Shown in pieces: positions 1 to 12,630 of a stretch of 64,000 nt of DNA. The DNA lies in the NCBI RefSeq assembly GCF_022539315.1, contig NC_066316.1, positions 59,377,994-59,441,993 on the forward strand, read 5' to 3'. This stretch comes from Serinus canaria (taxonomy: Eukaryota; Chordata; Aves; Passeriformes; Fringillidae). The position numbers and the translations under genes were made by a program. Numbering within the stretch: position 1 is the stretch's first letter; every line of letters begins with the position of its first letter. The notes below the pieces were generated by a model, which was not told where the DNA came from, did not search any database, and worked only from the letters and a program-made list of their open reading frames with translations.

Positions 1-190
1 GAGGTTGTGAGTCCAGCTGTTACCTTAGTGTTGATTTCCATGTTCACCACTAGACCATGTTTCCACATGCCACATTAACATGCTTTTTAAGTACCTCCAG
101 GGATGGTGACTCAACCACTTCCCCTGGCAGCCTGTTACAATGCTTGAGAACCCTTTCAGCAGAGAATTTTTTCTAACCTATAATCACACA
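1..190 (-). mobile_element. CR1 LINE fragment, 3' part
   Basis: On the minus strand this reads like the CR1 3' region: a run corresponding to gaaagggttctcaagcattg, then caggctgccaggggaagtgg, then gagtcaccatccctggaggt and a decayed tail toward position 1. The match is from memory of the avian CR1 consensus. It is a 5'-truncated fragment with substitutions, cut by the window edge, and has no coding capacity. Confidence 0.8.
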
Positions 191-1074
191 GCATGCTATA
201 AAAGCTGCACAACAAAACATTAACAGAAAGCTATATTACTTAATCTGGGCCCAACCTCTCATAGTCTAAATCTGATTCTGTGATAACAGTATATTTTTTA
301 TAGGAATTATATAACATATGTAATGCCATCTAGTCATAATCTCCGAATTTCACAGGTTAAAACCAACCAACCACCAATCTAACTGAATTTAGAAGTTCAC
401 AAGATTAAGAACTTAAATAAAAAAGAACTATGGTCTCAGCTATAACCTCTTCCCATTACTATTTCAACTGTACAGCCAGTATGACAATAAAAAAATTACA
501 AACTGGCGTTCTGCAAAACACGGCATTGCTTGTCCTTAATCAGTAAATGCTTCTGTGTGTAATTTAATTGGTATGCATTCTGGTTGCAGGCTTGGGTTGG
601 ACCTGTGTCTTTCTAATATAATACAGTCTATTGAACTATGTTCCAGCAATGTATGCAGATATTCCACCATGGGCACAAGTTAATGAGGCCACGTCCTAGG
701 AGAACAATATTGAATTAGCAAGAGAATGGCAATAAATTCAGAATAGGCGTCTGCAAAGTAATTTGAAAAGAAATGTCTTCCTGGCAAAGAGCAAAGCAAA
801 TGCTTTGTAGGGGTCATAGGGAGGGTTTGGGGAAAGCACTTTGGCACTGAATTAATGCAAAGTGATTCTACTGCTCTAAAGTCTATAAACAGGCAAGATA
901 GGACTTTCCAAGAAGAGTCCAAGAGAAGGCCTCTGGATGTTTAATATTAATAGCTGCTAGCCATTTTTGTACAGGCTATTATTACCAGGCAAATAAACGT
1001 GACATTAAGAAACTGTCAGCTAGACGTTTATTTTGTGTTTAAGTTTTGTGCTTGTTGGGCAATCTCTTCTAATC

Positions 1075-1735
1075 CATTTGGGAGTATGGTCACAGTAGCA
1101 GTCCAGTTGGAAGTGACCACAGTAGGTCATCTGCTCCAACCTCCTTTCTAAAGCAGGAGAACATGGCATAGGATTGTGTCCAGACAGTTCCTCAGTATCT
1201 CTAGTGAGATACTCCACGCCCTCTCTGGACAATCCATTCCAGCGCACAGTCACTGCACAGTAAAGAAAATCTTTCTTGTATTCAGCTGGAATTTCTTGTG
1301 CATCAGTTTCTGTCCACTGCCTCTCATCCTTGCGGTTTGCAGCACCAAGCAGAGCCTGATTCCATCCTCTGGCACCACCCTTTAGATATTTATTCACATG
1401 GATGAAGTCCCTTCCCAGTCACCTCTTCTCAAGGCCGAACAGGCTCAGCCCTTGCAGCCTTTCTTCAAAAGAGAGATGCTCCAGTCCCCCAGCCCTCCTC
1501 ACAAGGGGACATGCTCCAGGGGCTCCATGTCTCTCCTGTTCTGAGGAGCCCAGAACTCCCCACTAGGCCTCACCAGAGCTGAGCAGAGGAGCAGGATCCC
1601 CTCCCTTGTCCTGCTGGCAGTGCTCTTCCTAACACACCCCAGGATTCTGTTGGCCTTCTTTGCCACAAGGTGGCCGCTCTCTTGGTGCCCCAGTATGTTG
1701 TTCCACCGCGTCCACAAATTCTGTGTAGCCAAGCA
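1075..1735 (-). mobile_element. CR1 LINE fragment, about 660 bases
   Basis: Read on the minus strand, the order is that of a CR1 end: gtggcaaagaaggccaacag, then aggcctagtggggagttctg, gactggagcatctctctttt, aataaatatctaaagggtgg, gaggcagtggacagaaactg, and finally ggttggagcagatgacctac near the left end. It covers the end of the reverse-transcriptase region and the 3' untranslated part. Short open frames here are relics without an intact product. The substitution load suggests an old insertion. Confidence 0.88.
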
Positions 1736-3323
1736 ATGTTCCAAATTCCATTTTCCATATTACTGAAGTTACTAGTCTGATAGCAAACTGACATCAGATT
1801 TCTTTTAACATAATTAAAGCAGACAATGTCTTCCAAATATAGCTTTCAACACACTACTTCTATTTAAAATCTGTGTATATAAGGATAATTGTAGTAAGAC
1901 AGTTTCGGCTGAAATGGAAAAACACTCTAACAAGTCATGGATCTCATGCTCAGTAAGGGCTCAGAGACCCACCATGTCTCTTTCACACTACCACAAGGAT
2001 GGATGCCAGGGACATTCATGGTCAAGGTCAGCTAGCATGCTCTCAGGCACTTAGCTGGTTCAGTCCAGAAGCTCTTTCTAAACAGCCAGTTTGGGTACAA
2101 CCATCTGAAAGACAGTTTAACACCCACACAGAGCCAGACGACTCTAGCTGACCTCATGGCCATAAAACATGTCTTGGTTTAATTAGTTTCTTAACACAGA
2201 TATAGCAAAAACATATCAGAAAGAAAAATCTGGGCAAGGAGGGTAGCTAAGTATTCACAATAAATACCAGTTAATTATCCAGCCTTTGAAGGATGTTCTC
2301 ATTGTGCTTATTGTGCTCACTGGTCATCTGTGAGATAATGACAAATTACATAGATCAACATGGTGATAATTCTAAACACTTTGGGTTTAGAGTATTAGTC
2401 TGCCTGAAAATGAAAACAACAGTTCATCTAACTTTCAAGTACTTCAAAATGCAGTTTCTATCTTTGCAAGCAAACTACCCTTCTTAGCTCCCTTTCCTTT
2501 CTTATGTCTGTCTGAACTGATTTACTTACAGTGTATCTTCTGGAAGAAGTGTTTAACATCATTTTTGCAGAACAGTTTACTTACTACACAACAAAGACAG
2601 TTCATTTAAAATGCATCTCAGTGAGACAAGAATTAATATCTCCATTTTCCAGTCTGATTTTCCATGAGATGCTTCAAAAAAGAAATACCACCACATCTTA
2701 CTTTTATTCTAATCTCCATTATTCTTATTTCTTTCCATCTATAACAGTGGATGTGGCATAATTTCTCTTTAGAAATACAATTTACTACATCTCATCTTTT
2801 GTCTTCCTTCATATTTTTCCTATCTTCAGTATTTTCATTTTGTGTTTTGCTCTTTGCTCCCCCTTCCCTTCTCCCTCTCCTGCTTTCTTCCTTGGGTTGG
2901 TTTTGGTTTTTTTTTTTTGGTCTGTTTTCTGTCATCTAACTTCTTCCTACAAAAATAATAGTCACACCTCAGGGGAAACAAGCCAACTGTTAAATACACA
3001 ATAATTTATAGCAAGAAGCACACCTCTGCCAAATCTCAATCTGTATCAGGTTTATTCTGTTGACCCCACCATGACATCCATGTCAAGAAAGCACACTTGC
3101 AGAGTGTGTCCCTTTTTCCAAGCAGAGGGCTGCCTCACACCTTATGCACCAAGTTTGTCTAGCACAAGATCATGCAGAAGACGGCAGCTAGAGCAGCTGT
3201 TATGTACACCCTGTGTGATCCAGGGAACAGCCCTTGGGAAAGCTTGTTTGCTGCAGTAAAATGCTGCCCCAAGACACAAGGCTGCTTCCATCCCTCTTTA
3301 TGAAGGAATAAAGTTGCACGTCT

Positions 3324-3373
3324 CACACATATGAGATCACATATGACATATACATCACATATGACATGACATG
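3324..3373. repeat. Short imperfect tandem repeat
   Basis: Three spaced copies of CACATATGA followed by G/CAT, at about 3326, 3338 and 3356. Confidence 0.8.
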
Positions 3374-6300
3374 CCTTTGTTACTTTGAATGACCCAAAGG
3401 AAAGAAAACGCCAGGATTTCGAGCAACGATTTTACACCAGATGGATGGACAAATAATAGCACTTTTTCCTCATTTAATACACAACAAAATGGAAGTGATA
3501 AAATTAACTAGATACAAACACATTCTTCAACAATGTGCAACTGATTACAGATAAGCAGAGTGATTTATTCAGACACATTCAGATGGAGAGCATGAAAAAA
3601 ACCTATATTACTTTACCACTATGACACCAAATTCAGCATTCTAACTGACATTTATAACAGCCTTCCAATTAATATGCTTTTATGCTGGTTTAAATCAACA
3701 GAAAATTACTTCTGGAATTTTTCCTTTATTAGAAAAAAGAAGTAAGACTACTGTTGAAAAGCTCTAAAAAACTTGGTTTCCTATCACATTCACCCTCTGA
3801 GCTAATGCTACAGATTTATAGGTATCAAAGCCCAAACCTCTACTACTTTAAGAATTTAGTGAAACTAACCAATTGTCAGAACTGGTAGGCTATTAGCAGC
3901 CAACTGTATCAATGCTTTGTCAAAAATGTCCTTCCCATTTCACAGTCAGCAGGAATGTAGTTTCAACTGACTCAAATTTCAGCACTTTTTTATCAATGGG
4001 TTTTAAAATCACAACACTGGGATACTTAGCCCAACAGTATCTGTGAAACAGCAACTAGAAAAAACAAATTCATACAAAAAGGGATTCTTCTTCTTTGCTG
4101 CTTTTCCTTTAAACTAGTTCCTATGAAAAGCAACCTATACTATGTTTTACATCTCTTGAGATTATTATTGAGCGTATCTAAAGCATTCTCCATTAAAGTG
4201 ACAAAATCTTATTTTTCCTGATTCAGTAACAGGAATTTTTTAGGTACTGAAACATGCAGAAAAAGGAATAAGAACTTTTCCCAACTAGAAACATTGATGG
4301 ATGTAGGAAATGACTGAGGATAAACGTCCTTCTTTCTCAGGTCTTCTGGACACAGAATCATTTTAAAACCACCACAAGCATGTTCTGCTCCTGCTGCAGA
4401 TAAAAGGTTTCAAGTAGCTCTATACTACAGGTTATCCATCCCATTTGGTTAGCTGTGCAAAAAAAGAGAAAAACTTGATTTTTAAAAGGCATCTATGAAT
4501 CATGTACTTTAAAATCACTGATCATGTAAGAAAGTTCAGTAAGGAAAATGTAATTTCATTTACACTAAGAGATCAAGAAAATGCCAATATTTCAGTACCA
4601 AGTTCTGTCATCAGGTCACTTGGGCTCCCTCTGGCAAGATTAACCTATTTGAACAGCAGTTGCATATATGCTTATGCACCTCATACTGAATTGTCTAATG
4701 TGGAAATAGTTAATGATGGAACAGATAACAACATCTTGCTTTAGAGCTAGACTGAAGCCTCAGCATGAAAGTTTAGAACCATGCTTATTCTCACACTCCA
4801 CAAACAGTGGACACTGAGGAGCTAGTAAAACTAGTGGGCAGAGCAACAGCAGTGTAAAACATCTGCTCAGTAGTTTAATTCAATTATATTGTCAGCATTT
4901 CACCCTTCCATGCAGTCAACAGTCCACTTAACCCCCACAGTCTCTGGGTAAGTAGGTTCTTATGTTTTACCCAGTAAAGAAGAAAACCAGAAACTTTTCC
5001 TTACAGTGTTTTTGTTGTACAAATAATGTGCTAGCAAAAACTAGAGCACGAGCTCAAGCACTACTTGCAATTTCCATTTACTCCTAGTAGGCTTGGAGAG
5101 CGTATGCAACTTCTCCAAAAAGATTTTTTACTCTTCAACCATTTATTAGTACCCCTGAGTTACTAAAAGGCAGTTAGAAGCACAGGAAACCATACAAAGA
5201 TTTTGCTGATAAATGGGCACCTCCCTAAATCCTGACAGCAAGGGATTTCTTCCTATATCCATCATAATGCAGCACCAGAATTTTAAACAAGATTTCTGAG
5301 AATAGACTCATCTTCTTAAAGGCTTTTACCATGGAACTGTAATACAAACAATAGCATTCTACATGGCTGTCAGCTGCCTTTCCAGAAGTGCTCTCCTTAG
5401 ACTGTTCACCAGCCTCATACAGAGGTCTGAAACACCTTAAGATGTCTAAACTGGCATAAGACACCTATGCCTTTATGTTTCATGTCTTCCATCACTCTCC
5501 TATCTTGCAACTAGAAAATTATTTGCAACTGCCTCTTTGTTCCAGTATCATGAGATCAAACATGGAGACTGCAAGTAACTGATCTGTTTAAAAAGCACAG
5601 TGGCAGCAAATTAAACATCATCACTAGCTAGTTCCCTTCTACTACCATCTCTACCACTATTACAGACAAGACTGAGGATTCTACTGTTGATTTTTTAAAA
5701 AATGGGTAACTACTCATGACAACAGGTTTCATACATTTTATATCATAACTCTGTCTGGTTTCAGTAATTTTAGTTAGAGTTTTCACTGATTTTTCAGCAT
5801 TTCAGATTTCTGGCTCCTAAAAGGTACTGAACTAAACACAAGAAGTAGCAGTCTCCTCCTGCTGTTGCATTGATGTACTTCACTCCTTAACCAATTTTCA
5901 CTCCCCTTTTGCCTCTGAGAAATGATAGCCAGCAGAGAATATGTAACCCATGAGATGCGGCTGAGCGAGCACCTGCACACAGCACAGGTTATTTCGTGTT
6001 GCAGATCCAGCATTCAAGGAAGGAGAGGCAGAACACACTGAGAGGGCTTGGTCCAGGGAAGGTCCAGCTGAGCAGGAAGGACAATGAAGAGTTTCGCTGA
6101 AGTTACCAGGACCTACTGCCATATGCAACAAACTCAGACCTTGGGTGATCAGTAGGGATGAAGCTGGAACTGCATACCTGCTTGAGAGTGAGCAAACTTT
6201 TCAGTCCGTTGTCAGAGCAGGGCTTGCTTAGCCCATACTTCACATGACTAGATTCCAAGAGCCCACTTTTTATAATCTGATTACAAAGCTTCAATAAAAA

Positions 6301-6738
6301 TGAATTCCAGTGACGTTATAATGAGCAAAACCATTTCTGTACATCAAACAACATAATTCTACTGTGCTGAACGATTCCATCAGTAGTCCAATTTTCATTT
6401 GGATCATTGATGCAATCCAACCAAGGAGCAACAAATAAAATGTTTCTATGCCAACAAAATATAAATTATATATGATTTTATTTCCCAAATTACTAGTTAA
6501 GTACCTCATATCTTTATCCATGAGTGTGTTTTTCTATTTTCAGGACAAAACACCTAATTGCAACTCATGTTTTGAATTACTAAAAATTATCTTACAATTA
6601 CCTTCTAACAAGTATTTATCTAGAAGTACATTTCCTAGCAACAAAAGTACACCTAACCATTCCATCCTGAATGGCCCTTTAGCTTCATCATTACGGAACT
6701 TCAGTTACATACAATGGAAATATAATTTTCTAATTTAA

Positions 6739-6765
6739 AAAGTGGGGTTTTTTTCCCCCCACTTT
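6739..6765. repeat. 9-bp fold-back with T-rich loop
   Basis: AAAGTGGGG (6739-6747) and CCCCACTTT (6757-6765) enclose a 9-base pyrimidine loop. Confidence 0.8.
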
Positions 6766-7479
6766 CTACAAAGCAGCACCAAAACTACTAAAGAAAGGGG
6801 AAAAAAAAAAAGAAAAAAAAAGCACTGCTTCTTCCAATCTGGACACTGGGTTTCCACCACATGGATTGTATGTTCCATCTACTTAGAGAAAAATAACAGA
6901 ATAGTTGCTATTGTATTGATCTAGCATCAAGAAAAGCCAGAGAAACCTTTGCTGACAGAATTTTATTGAGCAATATAGTCTCCATGTCCTAAGAGCATTA
7001 TGAAGTGCAAGTCCACTATATCGCTACAGGTTATTTTGTAGTTCATGTTACACAGAATGCTACACTAAAGGAATACTTTTGTCTGGGTACGTTCGCCTTT
7101 GAACTATAAAACCCGTATTATTTTTCATAACTACTGCGTACAAAAGACTATTAAGTGTCAAGCAGATACAGCTACTGCAATTCCAGATGGGCACAACAGC
7201 TGCACATGTATTGAATTCAAGCGCAAACACTAACAATGTTTATGTTAGTAGGATTTCAGGAGTATCTGCCAAGCACCCGAGCTGTTTGCAGTACTTTTGT
7301 TTCAAAGTCTGCCTCACCAGTAAGATTATGTCTACCCGGTGAGCGATTTATTTAGCACTGAGTTACATTCGCACGCAAGGGAATAAGGCAACCCCCTTGT
7401 CATCCCCATCTGTCTCTCATCCTTTCAGATAACCAGCACACCACCATTTTCCCCGCAAACAAAGGTTAAGGAAAACCCA

Positions 7480-9130
7480 GCTCCCGTGAAAATAAAGGCA
7501 ATAGAGCAACTCTCCGGGTGGGGAGCGGCACGGGGGGCTCAGCCCAGGGGCAACCCCCGGCGGGGCAGTGCCGAGCCGGGATCCCGACCGGCGGGGCAAG
7601 CGACGGCAGCACTAAAGTATTTCGGACCCAGCGCAGACAAAAGAGGGTGTGTAGCAGCTGCGCGGAGCGCGGCAGCCGCCGGCACGACAGCCCGCTCCGT
7701 TCGGGAAGCAGAAAGTCCATTTCTGGCAGGGAAAAACCCGGCCACCCACCCGTGCCGCTCCCTCGCTGTCCCTCACCGCCGAGGGCAGGGGCGCGTCTCC
7801 GTGCCCCCAAGCACCGCCGGCAGGAACGCGCAGGTCGCAGCCCCTGCACTCCCGAGGAGAGGTGACGGCTGCGAGCGGGTTGAAGTTCGGGGGCGAGGGG
7901 CAGACCCCGACCAGACTCACCCCCACTCGCCTCGCCGCTTACCTGTGGGGAGGTGCGAGGTGCCAGCAGCCCTCCCGGCGCAGCGAGCAGCGGAGCTGCG
8001 CCGCGCCCGTCAGACAGGGGGCTTCTCCGGTGAGGCGGCGGCTGGCTCAGGGAGTGACAGGGCGGCGGCTCCCCTCGCCCTTCCCCGGCACCGTGCTCGG
8101 CGAGAGGCGGGCGGGGGCAGGCATGGCGAGCAGGCAGGAGCGGGGCCGGGGCGGTCACTGCCGGCCGGAGGAGGACGCCCGCCGCCCGGGGGCTGCGCGC
8201 CCCCCCGCCGCCAGCGCAGGGCCAGCCGGAGGCGGCCTCCCCCTGCTCGCCCCGCGGCGACGGGCGGGTGCCATAGCAGCGCTCCGCGGGAGCCGCCGCG
8301 GGGGAACGGCCGCCAGGCAGCCGCCCAGGGGGACGTGGGCGGGTGGCGGCTCCGCGGAGCAAAACTTTCCCGGCTCCTCTGCAGGGTGCCCGGGCGGCGC
8401 TCGCCCCCGGCGGCGCTGCGGGGGAGGTGGAAGGGGATGGACCCCGCTCTCAACAGCCGGCCCGACCGCTCCGCTCAGCGCCGCCTGGGCTCGGCCCTCG
8501 CCGCCCGCCCGCAGCAAAGTTTCACTCCGGCCCCATCTCTAAGGAAACAACCCCCTGGTTTCCCTCCGCTCCCGACGGGACGAGGCGGAGGCGGGCAGCC
8601 CGCTCGCCAGTCGCGGTGATGGGAGGCGGCCGGGACCAGCCCCACGGGCGCTCGGCAAGTCTAGCCGGGCAGCCGGGAAAGGGGCGGACTGACACGCGGG
8701 ACTGGGACACAGCTCCTTCTCTCGCTCGCGCCCCCGGCGAAGTTTGCCGGCTCCCCGAGGGAGAGCGCGGGCAGCCGCGCCCCGCTCCCACCGGGACCAG
8801 CCGGCCGGAGCGCCTCCTCTGCGGGACCTCCCCGCGCTGCTGTGCCCGCAGCCCCGCCGGAGCGGCGGATTTGTAGCGCGCCCGGTTCCGCCCCGCCGGG
8901 CTCTGGGGCCGCGGCCGCGAGGGAGGAGTCACCGGGGGCGGCGGCGCGGGAGGGGAGCGCGGGGGTGCCGGTCACGGCGTCGCCTGGGGTGGGAATCGGC
9001 CTTTCCCGGGGGGGTCCGTCTTTCCTGATGGTGCAGAGCGCAGCGGGGGCCCTCCGGGTGTGGGGCGGGGTGCTCGCCTTCCCTGACCCCGTGTGAGAGC
9101 CGGACGGAAACCGTGGGAGCGCAGAGTGAT
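7480..9130. promoter_or_regulatory. TMEM200A: CpG island, probable TMEM200A (possibly bidirectional) promoter
   Basis: The GC content jumps from the AT-rich background to very high, with dense CpG over about 1.65 kb, and drops again at about 9130. A GC box (GGGGCGG, about 8680) and many GGCGG/CCGCC stretches are visible; I see no TATA box. Large open reading frames appear here in nearly every frame on both strands, which follows from the lack of AT-rich stop codons and does not indicate coding. In human, SAMD3 and TMEM200A are divergent neighbours, so the island best fits the TMEM200A promoter. Whether it also fires rightward toward SAMD3 cannot be told. Confidence 0.8.
7943..8900 (-). other. 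TMEM200A: Candidate non-coding first exon of TMEM200A (3' end defined, start approximate)
   Basis: On the minus strand the sequence CCACAG|GTAAGC forms a near-ideal splice donor with the last exon base at 7943, inside the CpG island. The transcription start is not visible, and 8900 is only a guess from the island. TMEM200A encodes a two-pass membrane protein of unknown function, with its coding sequence in one downstream exon in mammals; here that would be left of the window. Other minus-strand donor-like sites (exon ends near 9156 and 9270) could mark alternative first exons. The gene name comes from synteny only. Confidence 0.4.
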
Positions 9131-10364
9131 TCACCGCAATGTGGGGGCTCTTTACCTCGGATGCAATTAAATTTTATGATTCAGCTTTTTATTTTTCCCC
9201 TTATTTTGGGGAGTTTCTTTTGAGGCCGCCCGCCCACCCCTCGTGTACGTCCAGGGACTGCAAAAGTGATCTACCTGGTGCTCGCACCTTGCAGTCGGGC
9301 GAGGTAATCCAGCAGATGCGCTTGGGAGAAGGAAGGACTCCAGCCTGCATGGGAGCTCCACATTTATAAGTCAAACATGTCTTTTGGGGGGGAAATTAAA
9401 AACAACTCCGTGCTTGGTTTGCATTGATAGCAGGTTTTATTTCATTTTTTAAAGTTGATTGGACTTAAGTGTTGCTGTTTCCTCTTATTCGTTTTACCAG
9501 AATTCTACCTAATGCATCGCCAAAAAAAAGGAAAAATACTAAACTTGGTATAATCATATCTAATTTTTTCTCGGGAAGTGTTTTCCTCAAGACAGTGACT
9601 TAGGAACTGCCATGAAATGAAATGATACTTCCAATCATAAGTGATTACAGTTGTTTTGTGGTTGTACAGTGTGTTGTCTGTTCTCAGTGTATGCTTTATA
9701 TAAACCTGGTAGCTGTAGTGGCTTCTGCATTAAGTACATCATCCATTATCGCCTTATTGTAGCAAGGAAACACACATGCCAGCGATTCCAGACTAGCAAA
9801 GAGAGGGTTACTATTCCTCAGAAGTTTGAAACATTGCATTTACTCTGTTTGGCATGTTTTGTTTCAACAAGTGGAGAATCACTTTCAAGTGTCAGATTTC
9901 TGTCTGTTCATTCAGCTATTGCTGGATCTGTAATTTGGTTTGTGTGTGATGTAATGTGTATTTCATGTCACCTACTGATAGGACAGATCTGCAGGCAGTT
10001 GTGTACTTCAGAGATGTCAAATTTTGAAAGACCCAGCTGTGTATCAGAGGCAGTGGATGAAAGGTGGTACATGCCCACCAAATCCCAAGTAGATGTAATA
10101 TCTCTACTAGTAAAAACCCAGAAATTTTCTTTAGAATTTATGAATGTGGAATAGGTAGGGAAACTTCACACTCCTGTGCTGCCAGTAGGTGATGAAATGT
10201 TGACCAGGAATGTGACATGAATCACTGCTGGTTTCACCACTACTCTTGTACTGTCTCTGGAAGGGCTTTTAAATCTTAAAGGCAAAAAAAATTTTCAGTT
10301 CTTGCTACTGACCTTTCTCTTCCCTCCAACAGTGGACTTGGTAGAGTATCACTGTTCCTTTCTT

Positions 10365-10925
10365 CTTGATGTTGTTTAACGCCAGCTGGCAAACACAACA
10401 CAGCCACCCACTTGCTCTCCTCTGGTGGGATGGCAGAGAGAATCAGAAGAGCAAAAGTGAGGAATCTCATGGGCTAAGATAAAGACATTTAATAGGTAAC
10501 GCAAAAGCCACCTATGCAAGCGAAGCAAAACAAGGAATTCATTCACAACTTCCCACGGGCAGGCAGGTGCTCAGCATCTCCAGGAGAGCAGGGCTCCATC
10601 ACACATAGCAGTGACTTGGGAAGACAAATGGCATCACTCCAAACATGCCCCTCTTCCTCTTTCCTCCAGCTCTATGCTTAGCATGATTCCATACACTATG
10701 GAATATCCATGTGATCAGTTGGGGTCAGCTACCCCAGCTATCCACTCCCCTCCCAGCTCCTTATGCACCCCCAAGCTCCCCACTGGTGGATTGGAGTGAG
10801 AAGCAGAAAAGGCCTTGGCTCTTAGAAGAGCACTGCTTGGCAGTAATTAATGCATCCCCATTTTACCAACAGCACAATTCCCAACAGCCAGCCTCATACC
10901 AGTTGCAATGAAGAAACCATCCTCA
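10365..10925 (-). mobile_element. Avian endogenous retrovirus-type LTR, probably a solo LTR
   Basis: On the minus strand the stretch shows the order I know from a common avian LTR repeat: gagccaaggccttttctgct, then gctgaccccaactgatcaca, a decayed TATA region, cttcccaagtcactgctatg, gatggagccctgctctcctg, ttccttgttttgcttcgctt, and cctattaaatgtctttatct as polyadenylation region. No retroviral coding sequence lies next to it on either side, so it is probably a solo LTR. The subfamily name and exact ends are uncertain; no target duplication was identified. Confidence 0.7.
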
Positions 10926-10945
10926 TAAGTCCTCAAAAAATTTAT

Positions 10946-10976
10946 GGATGGGCACTGTCCCAAGCAGTGCCCATCC
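10946..10976. repeat. Perfect 12-bp fold-back at the edge of the minus-strand LTR
   Basis: GGATGGGCACTG at 10946-10957 is mirrored by its reverse complement at 10965-10976, with a 7-base loop. It lies about 20 bases outside the LTR-like repeat. Confidence 0.9.
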
Positions 10977-12307
10977 TAAAAAAAAACCCCATGGCAAGTG
11001 GCAGAATGTGGTTTTTGGGGACAGAATGAATAGGTTGGAGGACTAGTTTCAGTACTGTTACTGGGTGAGAAGTATCTCTAGGGTAGACTTCCCCTTGCAT
11101 TTGCTGTCTGTGCAAAACTGTGAACCACATAATTGTTGGGTTTTTACATGATCCATACGTTGTATGTAGAAAAATGTGATAATTTATATTAGTGTGAGCA
11201 ACACATTTTGTGGGAGATTCTGTGGATGATAGTGCAAGAGCCGCCCACCCCAGTGACAGACATTTGGAAGATGTGTTTTGCAAGTGGATGAAGTTCAGAT
11301 TTGCTACTTTCCTGTGTTGCCTGGAGCTTCTAAAATTCTACCAGTGCAGTCTTAAAGATGGGTAGTGTCTTCTCCTTCTCCTAAATATGACAATTCTATA
11401 CTGACGTTAAAGCTTTTGATTTAAGGAATTTGCACCTGATCTGCAGTAGAAAGGAAAGAAGAGAATAAGGCCCTGAGGCTCTCCTGATCTCAGTCATCTG
11501 CGCATCTCTGGAGAGTCAAACAATGTTAAGACCAATATTTCAGGAATTAAATGTCAACACTGATATTGCTAGCAGTCAGTAAAACAAACATTTTAGTACA
11601 TTAATTATGAAAGTGGTTACTTCTCAGGTTATAGCAAGAATCAGTAATTTTAGCCTCATGAGTGAGATTCTACCTTTGAAAGGCATGGAATATTTTTATT
11701 TGAAATTTGGGATGTCAACAGCATTATACTAATTTCCCTTCCAACCTACACCTTTCAGTTCATGCTATGAAAACCCATTAATTTACTGTAATAAGCAGGG
11801 CAGTGGGTGGATTAAACTGTGTGTCTTCCATAAATTTAATCCAACTAAAGAGAAAGCTGGCATTCTTTTATCTTGCGACAGGATATTTTTCTAAGATCCA
11901 GATCCATTTCTACTTCGAATTTTGCAAGAAATTGCGACACTTGGCTATCCTGTGTAAGAAAGTGAAATATCCTGAATTGGGAACATGAATGGAACTGAAG
12001 ATTGAAAGGATCCCCACTAGAGTTAAAGAGCTGTGGTCAGGTCCAGACCACTATAGTGAGAATAAATGACACCATAAGGTTTTATTTTTGTCGAGACTTA
12101 CTGTGGATTTTATGTGATACTGTCATCTTACATACCGTTTTTTCCATATTATAAATGAAAACAAAGTCTACATCTGTTGTGTCTTTAATTCTTATTAAGA
12201 CATAAAAGAAATCTTCAAACTGTCATTTTTCTAATAGATTTGTTCATACTCATTTTTTTTAGTGTAATTGACAAGAATATGGTCTTTATAAGCAGTGAAT
12301 GATTGTC

Positions 12308-12335
12308 AATAATTTATTTGTGATAATAAATTATT
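12308..12335. repeat. 11-bp AT-rich fold-back
   Basis: AATAATTTATT (12308-12318) and AATAAATTATT (12325-12335) enclose TGTGAT. Low complexity makes chance more likely here than for the GC-containing ones. Confidence 0.85.
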
Positions 12336-12552
12336 TATTAGTCAATAAATAATAAACAACTGCAAACAGAACTCTGCCTTAATGACTGATTTCTCCCTCT
12401 AAAAGTACAAAATCTAAGTTCTTTAATCTGTACATGAGAAAATGCTTAAGCAATCAAAGCCTGAAACAGTTTTTTAAGTATTAAATATCAAGCCTGTTCC
12501 ATGCACTCAGGACATACAAGCTAGTAACCAAAATTCAGTCATAAATTATCTG

Positions 12553-12630
12553 AATAATCCCACTGTCCCTCTTCAAAAAAGAGGGACAGTGGGATTATTG
12601 TCCACTGTCCCTCTTGCTACTGTCCCTCTT
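12553..12630. repeat. Perfect 21-bp fold-back plus extra direct copies
   Basis: The arms 12553-12573 and 12579-12599 are exact reverse complements around the 5-base loop CAAAA. The motif ACTGTCCCTCTT occurs at 12562-12573 and again directly at 12604-12615 and 12619-12630, so the locus has three direct copies and one inverted copy of the motif. Confidence 0.95.

Larger units (their letters stand above)
191..7479 (-). other. Probable TMEM200A intron 1, no exon recognised
   Basis: Apart from the CR1 fragment at 1075-1735, a short tandem repeat near 3.3 kb and the 6739 fold-back, this AT-rich stretch has only short open frames with no protein resemblance. It would be transcribed as intron if the first-exon assignment at 7943 is right. 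Small non-coding exons could be hidden here. Confidence 0.45.

Noticed and set aside
1020..1836. Minus-strand open frames of 81-125 codons
   Set aside because: They are relics in a CR1 fragment, with no intact reverse transcriptase.
3324..3373. Spaced repeats as a CRISPR-like array
   Set aside because: Only three imperfect short copies with no spacer regularity, in vertebrate DNA.
4502..4744. 80-codon plus-strand frame with protein-like composition
   Set aside because: Looked at as a possible exon or pseudogene fragment, but there is no convincing match or splice context.
7466..8932. Long open frames on both strands (up to 377 codons) in the CpG island
   Set aside because: Open in nearly all frames at once because GC-rich sequence lacks stop codons. 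The products are Pro/Arg/Ala/Gly-rich with no domain, typical of non-coding CpG islands.
9651..10154. 167-codon plus-strand open frame just right of the CpG island
   Set aside because: A frame of this length is near what chance allows in 64 kb. No splice context, no recognised domain. It could overlap a non-coding transcript but there is no evidence.
12553..12599. Fold-backs as miRNA genes or bacterial-type terminators
   Set aside because: Arms are too short and too perfect for typical miRNA precursors, and intrinsic terminators do not apply to a vertebrate genome.
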